A stretch of 64,000 nucleotides of DNA from Klebsiella quasipneumoniae subsp. quasipneumoniae (GTDB taxonomy: Bacteria; Pseudomonadota; Gammaproteobacteria; Enterobacterales; Enterobacteriaceae), in the NCBI RefSeq assembly GCF_020525925.1, contig NZ_CP084876.1, positions 5,279,480 through 5,343,479 on the forward strand, given 5' to 3'. The translations under genes and the position numbers were made by a program. Below are positions 1-12,346 of this stretch, piece by piece (positions within the stretch are counted from its first letter, which is position 1; each line of letters starts with the position of its first letter). Below the pieces are notes generated by a model that made no database searches, was not told where the DNA came from, and worked only from the letters and a program-made list of their open reading frames with translations.

Positions 1-153
1 ACCCGCTGAAGCCGCATCGCCGCCGTTCGCGCGACTTCCTGCCGCGTGGCCACGATGTTTCTTCTGCCGTTTGCGATCGCGAGCTTCCTGATTTAACTCT
101 TCACGCGACTTGCGGCCGGATTTGCCACGGGTGGCGGATGTCGGTTTTTTCAT
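1..153 (-). CDS. yihI: YihI, Der GTPase-activating protein (N-terminal part, cut by window edge)
   Basis: This is the first 51 codons of a minus-strand gene whose 3' part lies beyond position 1. The readable protein begins [20 protein letters not shown] and continues as a very basic stretch rich in Lys, Arg and Gly, which matches the disordered N-terminus of E. coli YihI. The family binds the ribosome-assembly GTPase Der (EngA) and stimulates its GTPase activity. The neighbourhood (CsrC, then engB) is the same as in E. coli, which supports the assignment. Nothing can be said about the C-terminal Der-binding part because it is outside the window. Confidence 0.85.
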   Translation of the reverse strand, partial: MKKPTSATRGKSGRKSREELNQEARDRKRQKKHRGHAAGSRANGGDAASAG

Positions 154-218
154 GGTGTGTAATCTTCAGACAGTATTATTCAGTATAGAATTGAGGCGGA
201 ATCTAGCAGAAAGCAAGC

Positions 219-467
219 AAAGAAAAAAGGCGACAGATTACTCTGTCGCCTTTTTCCTCACTGACCACCCTTAACGGGCTCTTCTTTCCCTGTTCGCTAA
301 CGACTTACCCTGTCTTTCCCTTAGCGTCCAACGGTCCCTGTTTCTTCCTTTTCCCTTTGAAACGTTTCCAAAACGCGTGTCATCCTGACAATCCTGTGGT
401 CTTCGCCTCCTGGCGCTTCCTGACCCCTCGTCCTGAGTCCTCATCCTTTTCAGCATCCTCGCCGTTG
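219..467 (-). ncRNA. csrC: CsrC small RNA, antagonist of CsrA
   Basis: On the minus strand this interval reads as a G-rich RNA with about 16 GGA motifs, many in AGGA or GGGA context, as expected of a CsrA-sequestering RNA. It ends in an intrinsic terminator: the stem GGCGACAGAG/CTCTGTCGCC lies at about 229-252 and is followed by a T-run. The last 35 or so bases are almost the same as in E. coli csrC, and the gene sits between yihI and engB as in E. coli. CsrC binds several CsrA dimers and relieves CsrA control of glycogen, biofilm and carbon-flux genes. The 3' end is secure within a few bases. The 5' end is inferred from alignment by eye to the E. coli start and could be off by about 10 bases. 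The middle differs considerably from E. coli while keeping the motif density. Confidence 0.88.
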
Positions 468-737
468 TGTATTACTTTACCGTGTTGACAAAAATCGACA
501 ACCAGTCTGGCCGTTAAAAATCTACTTTCAGATTTCTCTATTTTTATAATTTATTTAGTTTCATATGGTTATGATTTATTGGCCTTATTTTTCTCAGGCA
601 TGTCCTATACGAAGAATAGCCAATATCTCACAAAGTGCAGGGTTTTTACTTACAGAACCGGCGTGCGGTAAAAACAGCCTTTTTCTGCTGTTCAGGTATA
701 ATCCCTGCCATAGCCTGTTTTAACGGAGACGACCGTC

Positions 738-1373
738 TTGACCAACTGGAATTATCAACTGACGCACTTTGTCACCAGCGCGCCAGATATCCGCCATCTT
801 CCTGCCGATACTGGTATTGAAGTGGCATTCGCCGGCCGCTCCAATGCGGGAAAATCCAGCGCACTGAATACGCTGACCAACCAGAAAAGCCTGGCGCGGA
901 CCTCCAAAACGCCCGGACGTACACAGCTGATTAACCTGTTCGAAGTTGCCGAAGGCAAACGCCTGGTCGACCTGCCCGGCTATGGTTATGCGCAAGTCCC
1001 GGAAGAGATGAAGATCAAGTGGCAGCGCGCGCTGGGAGAATACCTGGAAAAACGTCTGTGCCTGAAGGGCCTGGTGGTTCTGATGGACATTCGCCACCCG
1101 CTTAAAGATCTCGATCAGCAGATGATCCAATGGGCGGTAGAAAGCGATATTCAGGTGCTGGTGCTGCTGACCAAAGCCGATAAGCTCGCCAGCGGCGCGC
1201 GTAAAGCGCAAGTGAATATGGTGCGTGAAGCGGTACTGGCCTTCAATGGCGATGTCCAGGTTGAACCCTTCTCCTCGCTGAAAAAATCTGGCGTGGATAA
1301 GCTGCGACAGAAGCTGGATAGCTGGTTTAACGAAATCCCACCGCAGGAAGAAGAGCGCGCCGCAGACGAGTAA
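738..1373 (+). CDS. engB: EngB (YihA/YsxC), ribosome-assembly GTPase
   Basis: This 211-residue GTPase of the TrmE-Era-EngA-EngB family is needed for large-subunit assembly. The G1 P-loop GRSNAGKSS lies near residue 33, G3 DLPGYG near 79, and G4 TKAD near 145. The start is TTG at 738 (protein [11 protein letters not shown]), the position equivalent to the E. coli start, with GGAG at 725-728 as ribosome binding site. The length matches the family (210 in E. coli). A TATAAT box at 697-702 lies just upstream and may be its promoter, although no good -35 is visible. The gene converges on Spot 42/polA, with a REP element and the Spot 42 terminator in between. Confidence 0.95.
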   Translation: MTNWNYQLTHFVTSAPDIRHLPADTGIEVAFAGRSNAGKSSALNTLTNQKSLARTSKTPGRTQLINLFEVAEGKRLVDLPGYGYAQVPEEMKIKWQRALGEYLEKRLCLKGLVVLMDIRHPLKDLDQQMIQWAVESDIQVLVLLTKADKLASGARKAQVNMVREAVLAFNGDVQVEPFSSLKKSGVDKLRQKLDSWFNEIPPQEEERAADE

Positions 1374-1386
1374 TCGTCACGAACAG

Positions 1387-1415
1387 CCGGATAAGAGCGT
1401 ACCGCGCCTTATCCG
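1387..1415. repeat. REP-like palindrome after engB
   Basis: The sequence GCCGGATAAG...CTTATCCG folds as an imperfect hairpin of the enterobacterial REP type. It sits between the convergent engB and spf genes, a usual REP position, and may protect the engB mRNA 3' end. Confidence 0.6.
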
Positions 1416-1477
1416 AGTTCCTCTCCAGAATCAAGCACAAGCGTGTCCTGTTCCTTTGCCACTTTTCTTTCGCGCAA

Positions 1478-1586
1478 TAAAAAACGCCCCGGTCATAAAT
1501 GACCGGGGCGGCTAAAATATTCAGCCAAATCCGATTACGTGAAGTAAAAGGTCTGAAAGATAGAACATCTTACCTCTGTACCCTAC
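1478..1586 (-). ncRNA. spf: Spot 42 small RNA
   Basis: On the minus strand the 109-nt RNA starts GTAGGGTACAGAGG at 1586 and ends at about 1478 in the terminator hairpin GCCCCGGTCA/TGACCGGGGC followed by a T-run. It is nearly identical to E. coli Spot 42 and has the same position just downstream of polA. The only clear change is in the terminator stem, where compensated bases keep the pairing. Spot 42 is an Hfq-dependent RNA that represses secondary carbon-use genes and is itself repressed by CRP-cAMP. It also encodes the peptide SpfP (listed separately). Confidence 0.96.
1521..1568 (-). CDS. spfP: SpfP, 15-residue peptide encoded inside Spot 42
   Basis: An ATG at 1568 within Spot 42 opens a frame MFYLSDLLLHVIGFG and stops with TGA at 1521-1523. 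AGAGGT lies a few bases upstream as a ribosome binding site. This corresponds to the SpfP peptide described for E. coli Spot 42, reported to act on CRP-dependent regulation. From memory the frame is conserved without change. It is too short to call by coding statistics, so the call rests on the published E. coli case and on intact start, frame and stop here. Confidence 0.75.
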   Translation of the reverse strand: MFYLSDLLLHVIGFG

Positions 1587-1733
1587 GCGAATAACTCTAC
1601 TCTTCTTTCGCTCACGGATAAAGCATTTTTTGTAGTTTTTTTTCACTATTTACATAGCAAATTCAAATGATCCTCACAAAACTCTATAAGTTATGTTGCT
1701 TACTTACAGAAAATCGCGTTGCGCTTTGTATAC

Positions 1734-4526
1734 TTAGTGCGCTTGATCCCAGTTTTCTCCGCTGCCCACTTCCACCAGCAACGGTACCGCCAGCGTAGTG
1801 CTGTTCTCCATCAGTTCGTGGATCTTTTTCGATACGGCATCAAGCTCATCTTTATGCACTTCAAAGACCAGTTCATCGTGAACCTGCATGATCATCCGCA
1901 CGCGAGGCTTCTCGCTGCGCAGCCATTCATCAACGGCAATCATCGCCCGCTTGATGATATCCGCAGCCGTCCCCTGCATCGGGGCGTTAATCGCCGCACG
2001 TTCCGCACCGGCGCGACGAGCGCCATTGCTGGACTTGATATCCGGTAAATAGAGTCGACGGCCATCCAGCGTTTCAACATAACCTTGCTCCTTCGCCTGT
2101 GCGCGGGTGCGCTCCATATACTCCAGCACGCCCGGATAACGCTCGAAATAAAGATCCATGTACTTCTGCGCTTCTTTACGCGGGATGTTCAGCTGGCGGG
2201 CCAGGCCAAAGGCGCTCATGCCATAGATCAGACCGAAGTTGATAGCTTTCGCACTGCGCCGCTGTTCGCTGCTGACGCTGTCCAGCGGTAAGCCAAACAC
2301 TTCAGCCGCCGTCGCCCGGTGAATATCCTTCCCTTCCGCGAAGGCGGTCAGCAGGCCTTTATCCCGCGACAGGTGCGCCATAATGCGCAGCTCGATTTGC
2401 GAGTAGTCCGCCGAGACAATGACGTAATCTTCCGGCGCGATAAACGCCTGGCGAATACGGCGCCCTTCTTCGTTACGCACCGGAATATTTTGCAGGTTTG
2501 GATCGGTAGACGACAAACGGCCAGTGGCGGTAACCGCCTGATGATAGGAGGTATGCACGCGGCCCGTTTTGGGGTTAATCATCAGCGGCAGCTTATCGGT
2601 ATAGGTCGACTTCAGCTTCGCCAGCCCACGGTACTCCAGAATCACCTTCGGCAACGGGTAATCGAGCGCCAGCTCTTCCAGTACCTCTTCAGAGGTTGAC
2701 GGCGCGCCGCCCGGCGTCTTCTTCAGCGGTTTGATACCCTGTTTTTCAAACAGGATCGTTTGCAGCTGTTTGGTGGAGGAGAGATTAAACGCTTCCCCGG
2801 CGATCTCATGCGCCCGCTGCTCCAGCTCAACCAGGCGCTGGGCAATTTCCTGCGAGTGCGCATGCAGCACGGCGGGGTCGATTTTAACGCCATTGCGCTC
2901 AACGCGAGACAGCACCGGCACCAGCGGCATTTCAATGTGCTGGAAGATATTCAGCGGACCTTCATGCTGCTGCAGCTTCGGCCACATTTTCAGATGCAAC
3001 TGAAGCGTGACGTCGGCGTCTTCCGCCGCGTAGCGACCAGCCTCTTCCAGCGCAATCTGGTTAAAGGTGAGCTGATTCTTACCCTTGCCAGCGATCTCTT
3101 CGAAGGTAATCGTTTTATGCTTCAGCCAGCGGTCGGAAAGACTGTCCATATCGTGGCGGCCCGCCACGCTGTCGAGAATGTAAGATTCCAGCATGGTATC
3201 GAACGCAATCCCGCGCAGCTCAATGTCGTAATTAGCCAAAATGCCGCGATCGTATTTGAGATTTTGCCCAACCTTGAGCAGCTTCTCATCCTCCAGCAGC
3301 GGTTTAAGCAGCGCCAGCACGCGCTCACGCGGGATCTGGTCCGGCGCATCAAGGTAATCATGCGCTACCGGGACATAGGCGGCCACGCCCGGCTCAACAG
3401 CGAATGAAAGGCCGACCATGTTGGCGGAGATGTTATCCAGGCTGTCGGTTTCCGTATCAAAGGCAAAGAGCGGCGCCTGCTTCAGCTTATCGATCCAGGT
3501 GAGCAGCGTGGCCTCATCAAGGATAGTGACATAGTGTTCTGCTGAAAGTGCAGTAGCGGCTTCAACCTCTTCTTCGGCTTCTGCTGCTGCTGCGCGCACT
3601 GCAGGTTTCGCAGCCGGTTTGCCCCCCTTCGCCTGCAGCCATTTCCCGGCTTCAACGTCGGTGGTCCAGCGCTTAAACTCATACTGTCTGAACAGCGCCA
3701 GCAGATCGTCTGCCGCCGGCGGCTGCACCTCAAGCTCTTCACAAGTGAGCTCCAGCTCGACGTCGGTTTTGATGGTCGCCAGCTGATAAGAGAGATAAGC
3801 CACCTCCTTGTTCTGCTCCAGCTTCGCCGCCATCGTTTTCGCGCCGCGGAAGCTCAGTTCAGCGATTTTCTCCGGTTCCGCATACAGCGTATCGAGGCCG
3901 CCAAGGCCTTGCAGCAGCGCCTGGGCGGTCTTTTCGCCCACACCCGGCACGCCAGGAATGTTATCCGAGGAGTCGCCCATCAGCGCCAGGAAATCAATAA
4001 TCAGCTCCGGCGGGACGCCGTATTTGGTAACCACCTCATCCGGCCCGAGGATAGTGTTGGTCATGGTATTGATCAGGGTGATCCCCGGCGTCACCAGCTG
4101 GGCCATGTCTTTATCGCCGGTACTGATCAGCACTGGCCGTCCGGCCCTTTCCGCTTCCCGCGCCAGGGTGCCAATCACATCGTCAGCTTCGACGCCCGGG
4201 ACCGCCATCAGCGGCAGCCCCATCGCTTTCACCATCTTATGCAACGGCTCAATCTGCGCGCGCAGATCGTCCGGCATCGGCGGGCGATGAGATTTGTAAT
4301 GTTCGAACAATTCATCACGGAAGGTTTTCCCTTTCGCATCAAAGACCACGACGGCATGAGTCGGTTGATACTGCAGAATCAAACTGCGCAGCATATTCAG
4401 TACGCCGTACATAGCCCCGGTGGGCTCCCCTGCGCTGTTAGTCAGCGGCGGAAACGCATGATACGCCCGATAAAGATAGGAGGAGCCGTCAACGAGGATG
4501 AGAGGGTTTTCTGGGATCTGAACCAT
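1734..4526 (-). CDS. polA: DNA polymerase I
   Basis: This 930-residue family A polymerase (928 in E. coli) fills gaps and removes RNA primers in lagging-strand synthesis and repair. Three domains are readable in order. First is the 5'-3' exonuclease from about residue 8 ([15 protein letters not shown]), with the acidic site [14 protein letters not shown]. Second is the 3'-5' proofreading domain near residue 355 ([12 protein letters not shown]). Third is the polymerase domain, with motif [10 protein letters not shown] near 707, the O helix [14 protein letters not shown] near 756, and motif [12 protein letters not shown] near 881. All catalytic acidic residues are present. A Glu/Ala-rich linker after residue 300 is longer than I recall in E. 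coli. The gene is followed on the same strand by spf, as in E. coli. Confidence 0.98.
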   Translation of the reverse strand: MVQIPENPLILVDGSSYLYRAYHAFPPLTNSAGEPTGAMYGVLNMLRSLILQYQPTHAVVVFDAKGKTFRDELFEHYKSHRPPMPDDLRAQIEPLHKMVKAMGLPLMAVPGVEADDVIGTLAREAERAGRPVLISTGDKDMAQLVTPGITLINTMTNTILGPDEVVTKYGVPPELIIDFLALMGDSSDNIPGVPGVGEKTAQALLQGLGGLDTLYAEPEKIAELSFRGAKTMAAKLEQNKEVAYLSYQLATIKTDVELELTCEELEVQPPAADDLLALFRQYEFKRWTTDVEAGKWLQAKGGKPAAKPAVRAAAAEAEEEVEAATALSAEHYVTILDEATLLTWIDKLKQAPLFAFDTETDSLDNISANMVGLSFAVEPGVAAYVPVAHDYLDAPDQIPRERVLALLKPLLEDEKLLKVGQNLKYDRGILANYDIELRGIAFDTMLESYILDSVAGRHDMDSLSDRWLKHKTITFEEIAGKGKNQLTFNQIALEEAGRYAAEDADVTLQLHLKMWPKLQQHEGPLNIFQHIEMPLVPVLSRVERNGVKIDPAVLHAHSQEIAQRLVELEQRAHEIAGEAFNLSSTKQLQTILFEKQGIKPLKKTPGGAPSTSEEVLEELALDYPLPKVILEYRGLAKLKSTYTDKLPLMINPKTGRVHTSYHQAVTATGRLSSTDPNLQNIPVRNEEGRRIRQAFIAPEDYVIVSADYSQIELRIMAHLSRDKGLLTAFAEGKDIHRATAAEVFGLPLDSVSSEQRRSAKAINFGLIYGMSAFGLARQLNIPRKEAQKYMDLYFERYPGVLEYMERTRAQAKEQGYVETLDGRRLYLPDIKSSNGARRAGAERAAINAPMQGTAADIIKRAMIAVDEWLRSEKPRVRMIMQVHDELVFEVHKDELDAVSKKIHELMENSTTLAVPLLVEVGSGENWDQAH

Positions 4527-4922
4527 AATTTCCGTGCCTGTTTATCAGATTATGGATAAAGGATGCCACAGACGGGCATGAAATCCTGAATTTTTCCCGC
4601 ATTTCGCGGAAAAGATTCAACGATCGTCGCGATCGCGCGACAACTTAGCTTGTGGATAACTTTGTGCATAGTTTTACAACGTCAGCTTATCCGCCCCGGG
4701 AAATAAATGAATAAATAGTATTAATTACTATTTATCAATCACTTAAAAACAGATCAGCGATCCTGGCATTAATTTGATGACCTAATCTTCCATGTGGATA
4801 GAAGATCCTTGTTTTTTTCTGTTCTGGTAAGACCCGTCATTTGCCGCGTTTTCTGGTAAAATCAGCCCCTTGCGCAGCTTAAAGGCGCTCTTTGTCAGCC
4901 TAACTTTCTGAATAAACTAACT
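4527..4922. promoter_or_regulatory. Divergent polA/yihG control region with a DnaA-box match
   Basis: This 396-bp AT-rich spacer separates the divergent genes polA and yihG, so it must hold both promoters. I could not fix either start with confidence; TAAAAT at about 4856 is a possible -10 for yihG. A perfect DnaA 9-mer, TGTGGATAA (the complement of TTATCCACA), lies at 4651-4659, about 125 bp upstream of the polA start. A second near match, TGTGGATAG, lies near 4793. No small ORF with a convincing ribosome binding site was seen. Confidence 0.5.
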
Positions 4923-5831
4923 ATGTCGAGATTACTCGCTGCGATAACACTTCCGCTGAGTATCGCCTTAACCATCTTAGTCACCGTTATCTGCTCTGTA
5001 CCGATCATCGTCGCCGGGCTGATTAAACTGCTGGTCCCCATTCCAGCGGTATGGCGCTCTATATCCGTTTTTTGCAATTTTATGATGTACTGCTGGTGCG
5101 AAGGGCTGGCGCTGCTGTTGCATCTCAATCCCTGGCTAAAATGGGACGTCCAGGGTCTGGAAGGCCTGAACAAAAAGAACTGGTATCTGCTGATCAGCAA
5201 CCACCACAGCTGGGCAGATATCGTGGTGCTGTGCGTACTGTTCCGCAAGCATATTCCGATGAATAAGTACTTCCTTAAACAACAGCTGGCGTGGGTACCG
5301 TTCATCGGTCTCGCCTGCTGGGCGCTGGATATGCCTTTTATGCGCCGCTATTCGCGTAGCTATCTTATTCGTCACCCGGAACGCCGTGGTAAAGATGTCG
5401 AAACCACCCGCCGTTCATGTGAGAAATTCCGCTCACATCCGACGACTATCGTCAATTTCGTGGAAGGCTCGCGTTTTACCGACGCAAAAAAGCGCGAGAC
5501 GCGCTCCCCTTACCACAATCTTTTACCACCGAAAGCGGCAGGTATTGCCATGGCGCTCAATGTTCTCGGTTCGCAGTTCGATAAACTGCTGAACGTTACG
5601 CTGTGCTACCCGGAAAATAATGCAAGGCCGTTTTACGACATGTTAAGCGGCCGACTGACGCGCATTGTGGTTCGTATCAATCTGGTACCGATTGGCGAGG
5701 AGCTACACGGCGATTACGTCAACGATAAGAACTTTAAGCGTGGCTTCCAGCGCTGGCTGAATGGGCTGTGGGAAGAGAAAGACCGTCAGTTAACTGACAT
5801 CATGCGGGACAAAGAAAGGACGCCACGGTAA
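4923..5831 (+). CDS. yihG: YihG, inner-membrane acyltransferase of the PlsC/LPLAT family
   Basis: This 302-residue protein has an N-terminal hydrophobic segment (about residues 5-40) and a second hydrophobic patch near 50-75, followed by the acyltransferase HX4D motif in NHHSWAD near residue 93. FVEGSRF near 180 is the FPEGTRS-like block II, with Val in place of Pro. The family transfers acyl chains to lysophosphatidic acid. E. coli YihG is a minor paralogue of PlsC that affects phospholipid acyl composition. It converges on dsbA with only a shared terminator between them. Confidence 0.9.
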   Translation: MSRLLAAITLPLSIALTILVTVICSVPIIVAGLIKLLVPIPAVWRSISVFCNFMMYCWCEGLALLLHLNPWLKWDVQGLEGLNKKNWYLLISNHHSWADIVVLCVLFRKHIPMNKYFLKQQLAWVPFIGLACWALDMPFMRRYSRSYLIRHPERRGKDVETTRRSCEKFRSHPTTIVNFVEGSRFTDAKKRETRSPYHNLLPPKAAGIAMALNVLGSQFDKLLNVTLCYPENNARPFYDMLSGRLTRIVVRINLVPIGEELHGDYVNDKNFKRGFQRWLNGLWEEKDRQLTDIMRDKERTPR

Positions 5832-5843
5832 AACAGATAGAGT

Positions 5844-5872
5844 AACGCCGGTCAGTGACCGGCGTTTTTTTT
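5844..5872. terminator. Bidirectional terminator between yihG and dsbA
   Basis: The stem ACGCCGGTC/GACCGGCGT (5845-5853 with 5857-5865) has a 3-base loop and is followed by an eight-base T-run on the plus strand. It ends yihG. On the minus strand it lies at the 3' end of dsbA but lacks an equally good U-tract. Confidence 0.85.
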
Positions 5873-6494
5873 ATTTCTTCTCAACCAGCTGCTTCACGGT
5901 ATCCGCATACTGAGCGACGAAGACATCCATATTGCTGGTGTCCATCCCCTGCGGGTTCAGCTGGTACTTACCATTGACGTACATAGCCGGTACCCCCTGC
6001 AGCTGCAGATCGGCTGCCGCTTTCTCCTGCTGAGCGACCAGAGATTTCACCACGAAGCTGTTCCATGCGGCATCGTAGTCTTCCCCTTTCACGCCAGCGT
6101 CGACGAACACTTTACGAATGTCAGCCAGGCTCTGCACGATCTGGTTTTTCTGCACCGCTTCGAACATCGGCGCCGTAATTTTATCTTCAACGCCCAGCGC
6201 GATGGCAACAGCCCATGCCTGCGTCAGCTCCTTGCCCAGCGGCCCCAGGAACTCGACGTGGTATTTGGTCATTTTGGTGCCTTCTGGCAGTTTCTGGCGC
6301 ACGCTGTCAGAGACATGCAGCACTTCTTCAAACTGATAGCAGTGCGGGCAGTAGAATGAAAAGAACTCAAGCACCTGTGGCTCGCCAGCAACCGGCTTAT
6401 CAAGGGTGATGTACTGCTTGCCGTCGGTGATCTGGGCAGCGGATGCACTAAAAGCCAGAATCATACCAGCCAGCGCCAGCCAAACTTTTTTCAT
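5871..6494 (-). CDS. dsbA: DsbA, periplasmic thiol:disulfide oxidoreductase
   Basis: This 207-residue protein (208 in E. coli) introduces disulfide bonds into exported proteins and is reoxidised by DsbB. A signal peptide occupies residues 1-19 ([19 protein letters not shown], cleaved before AQIT). The active site CPHC sits near residue 49 in [10 protein letters not shown]. The cis-proline is in [11 protein letters not shown] near 168. It lies 27 bp downstream of srkA and is probably co-transcribed with it, as in E. coli, where a distal CpxR-activated promoter lies upstream of srkA. Confidence 0.98.
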   Translation of the reverse strand: MKKVWLALAGMILAFSASAAQITDGKQYITLDKPVAGEPQVLEFFSFYCPHCYQFEEVLHVSDSVRQKLPEGTKMTKYHVEFLGPLGKELTQAWAVAIALGVEDKITAPMFEAVQKNQIVQSLADIRKVFVDAGVKGEDYDAAWNSFVVKSLVAQQEKAAADLQLQGVPAMYVNGKYQLNPQGMDTSNMDVFVAQYADTVKQLVEKK

Positions 6495-6521
6495 GATTTA
6501 CTCTCTCCTGGATATATCACA

Positions 6522-7508
6522 TTAATACATTGGCGTTAACTGAAGCGGGGGTTCCTGTAGAACCTTCACCTGCTCGAGAAAAGTAGACGTCTGCCCTCGC
6601 CAGTAATCCTCCCCGGTTAACCAGGGGAAATTAACCGGGAAAGCCGGATCGTCCCAGCGTCTGAGCAACCACGCCAGATAATAAACCAGTCGCATGGCGC
6701 GTAAAGGTTCAATAAGCGCGATTTCATCGCTGTTAAAGGGGCTGAATTCCTCATAGGCCTCGACGATGGTCTCCAGCTGCATACGCTGTTCAGCCTTATC
6801 GCCGTTGAGCAGCATCCACAGATCCTGAATCGCCGGGCCGGTTCGCGCATCGTCTAAGTCAACAAACAGCGGCCCATCGCGCCAGAGGATATTGCCTGCA
6901 TGGCAGTCACCATGCAGGCGCAAAGTAGTCCCGCCGCCGTGCCATTGGGTCATGACGGCAGCGATGAGTTTATCGGTCGCCTTCAGGAAATCGGCCTTCA
7001 GGCCTGACGGGATAAGCGTCGACTGTTCAAATACCTGGCGCGGTTCCAGCAGATACTCCTGCACGCCAATCTCCGGACGCGCAGAAAAGCGCTGTTTGCG
7101 CCCGGTCTGGTGCAGGCGCCCAAGATAACGGCCAACCCACTCCATCTGATCAAGGTTATCCGCCTCGAACTGTCGGCCGCCAAGGCTTGGGAAAACGGCA
7201 AAATAAAATCCCTGATGCTGATGAAGCGTACTGTCGTTAAATAACAGCGGCGCAGCAACGGGCACTTCATCTTCTACAAGCTGAAGCGCAAACTGGTGTT
7301 CTTCAAGGATCTGCGCTGCCGACCAGCGCTCAGGACGATAGAACTTCACCACATAGCGATGACGCTCTTCGTCCTGGAACTGATAAACGCGGTTCTCATA
7401 GCTGTTCAGCGGGGTAAGACCGGAGTCCACCCGCATACCCAGATCGAATAATCCATCGATAATGGTATCCGGGCGAAGCGTCTGAAAAGTAAAAGCCTTA
7501 TCGTGCAT
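6522..7508 (-). CDS. srkA: SrkA (YihE/RdoA), stress-response Ser/Thr protein kinase
   Basis: This 328-residue aminoglycoside-phosphotransferase-fold kinase matches E. coli SrkA in length. The catalytic loop reads LHGDCHAGNI near residue 200, and the metal-binding DLDDARTGP lies near 217. A lysine in VVKFYRPERW near residue 54 is the likely ATP-anchoring lysine. In E. coli it protects cells against MazEF- and ROS-linked death and belongs to the Cpx regulon. It is the first gene of a probable srkA-dsbA operon. yihD ends 75 bp upstream on the same strand. Confidence 0.93.
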   Translation of the reverse strand: MHDKAFTFQTLRPDTIIDGLFDLGMRVDSGLTPLNSYENRVYQFQDEERHRYVVKFYRPERWSAAQILEEHQFALQLVEDEVPVAAPLLFNDSTLHQHQGFYFAVFPSLGGRQFEADNLDQMEWVGRYLGRLHQTGRKQRFSARPEIGVQEYLLEPRQVFEQSTLIPSGLKADFLKATDKLIAAVMTQWHGGGTTLRLHGDCHAGNILWRDGPLFVDLDDARTGPAIQDLWMLLNGDKAEQRMQLETIVEAYEEFSPFNSDEIALIEPLRAMRLVYYLAWLLRRWDDPAFPVNFPWLTGEDYWRGQTSTFLEQVKVLQEPPLQLTPMY

Positions 7509-7572
7509 CCTGACATCCGATAATCGTACGAATAGTTCAGGATATCATCTCATTGCGCTTTACGCGGCAGCG

Positions 7573-7587
7573 CTTACAACCTTTTAC
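7573..7587 (-). promoter_or_regulatory. CpxR-type binding site upstream of srkA
   Basis: On the minus strand the sequence reads GTAAAAGGTTGTAAG, which is the CpxR consensus GTAAA-N5-GTAAA with one change in the last base. It overlaps the yihD stop codon and lies about 65 bp upstream of the srkA start. E. coli has Cpx control of yihE-dsbA, so the site is plausible, but binding is inferred. Confidence 0.55.
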
Positions 7588-7853
7588 TCTTTTATTACGC
7601 CGCGGGCGCGCAACAGCGCGGTTTTAAAGTCCTCTTCATAATCCTTCTGAATACCCGGGATGACAGCATCTTTTGAAGAATCACGCATCTTCAGGTGATA
7701 GATCAGAATATCGTCGGAAAGATCGCTCAGTTCGCCATCATAGCCGGCCTCTTTCGCCAGCTTCTGCAAAAATTGCATCAGGTTCAGTTCAGGCTCTTTC
7801 TGCCAGGCGGGCTGGAGGAGTTCAATTACTTCATTCAGACGTTTACATTTCAT
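7584..7853 (-). CDS. yihD: YihD, small DUF1040 protein
   Basis: This 89-residue soluble acidic protein of the YihD/DUF1040 family has no known biochemical function. The ATG at 7853 ([17 protein letters not shown]) is preferred to an upstream in-frame ATG at 7883, because it gives the family length and the usual N-terminus. The protein is Asp/Glu-rich, with a conserved-looking [20 protein letters not shown] segment in the middle. It is divergent from mobA, with about 70 bp between. Confidence 0.9.
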   Translation of the reverse strand: MKCKRLNEVIELLQPAWQKEPELNLMQFLQKLAKEAGYDGELSDLSDDILIYHLKMRDSSKDAVIPGIQKDYEEDFKTALLRARGVIKE

Positions 7854-7924
7854 GGTCATGCTCCTTACTCTTGATAGGGACAAGTTAACAGGGTCAATCC
7901 CACAATGAAAGAGGCGATATTCAT

Positions 7925-8506
7925 ATGCAAAGCGAGGCGATAACCGGCGTCGTGCTGGCGGGCGGCAGGGCCACGCGAATGGGCGGCATTGATAAAGGAT
8001 TACAGTTGCTCAATGGACGTCCTCTCTGGCGACACGTCGCGGAGGCATTAGCTCCGCAGGTAGATGAGTTAGTGATTAGCGCCAACCGTCACCTTACGCA
8101 GTGGCAAGCCAGTGGATATCCGGTGTTTCGTGATACGCAGGCGGGGTACCCGGGTCCTTTAGCCGGTATGCTTGCTGTGATGCAGCAGGTCGCGAGTCCA
8201 TGGTTTGTTTTTTGCCCCTGCGACACGCCCTTCATTCCGTCATTTTTAGTTGAGCGCTTTATCCAGCAAAAAAGCGCTGCGCCGGTGGTTTGGGCCCATG
8301 ACGGCGAACGGGATCATCCCGCCGTTGCGCTGGCGCATCGGCAAATTATTCCGCATCTGGAGGCCTATCTTGCCAGCGGCGAACGCCGGGTAATGGTGTT
8401 CATGCGCCAGATGGGCGGCCATCCGGTTAGCTTCAGCGAGGTAAAATCGGCTTTTATGAATGTGAATACGCTCGAGGATTTGCAACGTATGCAGGAGCCA
8501 TCATGA
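7925..8506 (+). CDS. mobA: MobA, molybdenum cofactor guanylyltransferase
   Basis: This 193-residue nucleotidyltransferase joins GMP to molybdopterin to give MGD, the cofactor form used by DMSO reductase-family enzymes. The signature [15 protein letters not shown] is near residue 11. [11 protein letters not shown] is near 79, and CPCDTPFIP near 98 is the metal-binding acidic loop. It is more diverged from E. coli than most genes here but complete. The stop overlaps the mobB start by 4 bp, which indicates translational coupling. Confidence 0.95.
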   Translation: MQSEAITGVVLAGGRATRMGGIDKGLQLLNGRPLWRHVAEALAPQVDELVISANRHLTQWQASGYPVFRDTQAGYPGPLAGMLAVMQQVASPWFVFCPCDTPFIPSFLVERFIQQKSAAPVVWAHDGERDHPAVALAHRQIIPHLEAYLASGERRVMVFMRQMGGHPVSFSEVKSAFMNVNTLEDLQRMQEPS

Positions 8507-9009
8507 TCCCGCTATTAGCGATTGCCGCCTGGAGCGGTACAGGGAAAACGACATTATTAAAGCGTCTCATTCCTGAGCTGTGCGCTCAAGGATTACGCCC
8601 TGGTCTGATCAAGCATACCCATCATGATATGGACGTGGATAAGCCGGGCAAAGATAGCTATGAATTGCGCAAGGCGGGCGCTGCGCAAACCATTGTCGCC
8701 AGCGAACAGCGGTGGGCGCTGATGACCGAAACACCCGAGAAGCCGGAATTAGATCTCACATGGCTGGTCAGTCGAATGGATGCCAGCAGACTGGACCTTG
8801 TTTTGGTCGAGGGTTTCAAGCATGAAGCAGTGCCTAAGATCCTGCTTTTTCGGCAAAACAGCGGCCATCGTGTGGAAGAGTTAACGATGGATGATCATAC
8901 CATCGCCGTGGCCAGCGATGTATCGATCGCGACCTCACTTCCGCTGTTGGATTTAAATAATATTCCGCAGATTGCGACATTTATTGTCGGCTGGTTAGCG
9001 AAGCAGTAG
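8503..9009 (+). CDS. mobB: MobB, molybdopterin-guanine dinucleotide GTP-binding accessory protein
   Basis: This 168-residue P-loop protein has the Walker [16 protein letters not shown] near residue 8. It binds GTP and associates with MobA, but is not essential for MGD synthesis in E. coli. [14 protein letters not shown] near 102 is a family block. It overlaps mobA by 4 bp and is the last gene before the convergent rRNA operon, as mobB is next to rrnA in E. coli. Confidence 0.94.
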   Translation: MIPLLAIAAWSGTGKTTLLKRLIPELCAQGLRPGLIKHTHHDMDVDKPGKDSYELRKAGAAQTIVASEQRWALMTETPEKPELDLTWLVSRMDASRLDLVLVEGFKHEAVPKILLFRQNSGHRVEELTMDDHTIAVASDVSIATSLPLLDLNNIPQIATFIVGWLAKQ

Positions 9010-9089
9010 CAGAACTTCAGGCGATATTTTTCCCTGAGTCAGTGCTGCATAGCTTGTCCGCGCCACAGGGGCGTAGCCCCATGTCGAAT

Positions 9090-9122
9090 CCGTAGCCCCG
9101 GTAAGCGCAGCGCCACCGGGGG
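9090..9122. repeat. REP-like palindrome between mobB and 5S rRNA
   Basis: GTAGCCCCGG...CCGGGG is a GC-rich imperfect hairpin of the type common between genes in Klebsiella. It sits between the convergent mobB and rRNA operon. Confidence 0.6.
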
Positions 9123-9138
9123 AGGCATACCCCACACA

Positions 9139-9216
9139 GCAAAAAACCCCGCACCTTTCGGAACGGGGTTCTTTTTAAACGCAAAAACAAAAAGCTCAGT
9201 CTTTCGACTGAGCTTT
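9139..9216 (-). terminator. Tandem rRNA-operon terminators T1 and T2
   Basis: T1 is a perfect 11-bp stem (9191-9201 with 9206-9216, AAAGCTCAGTC/GACTGAGCTTT) with a 4-base loop and a U-rich tract on the minus strand. T2 is a GC stem (9145-9151 with 9164-9170, AACCCCG/CGGGGTT) followed by a run of U. Two in series is typical of rRNA operons. Confidence 0.9.
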
Positions 9217-9228
9217 CTGCTTTATTTG

Positions 9229-9348
9229 ATGCCTGGCAGTTCCCTACTCTCACATGGGGAGACCCCACACTACCATCGGCGCTACGGCGTTTCACTTCTG
9301 AGTTCGGCATGGGGTCAGGTGGGACCACCGCGCTAGTGCCGCCAGGCA
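9229..9348 (-). rRNA. rrf: 5S ribosomal RNA
   Basis: On the minus strand this is a 120-nt RNA starting TGCCTGGCGGC at 9348 and ending CTGCCAGGCAT at 9229, so the two ends pair as helix I. It is nearly identical to E. coli 5S. It is the last gene of the operon. Unlike E. coli rrnC, no tRNA-Asp/tRNA-Trp genes follow. Confidence 0.98.
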
Positions 9349-9444
9349 AATTCTGTTTTATCAACACGTCCTGCGGACGCATCGACTAATCTGTATCGAA
9401 GCTGAAAATCTTCTCTCAATCCGCCAAAACATCTTCGGCGTTGT

Positions 9445-12346
<2,902 letters not shown>

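Noticed and set aside
271..456. 61-codon minus-strand frame overlapping CsrC
   Set aside because: It lies entirely in CsrC, and the Arg/Gly-rich translation reflects the GGA repeats.
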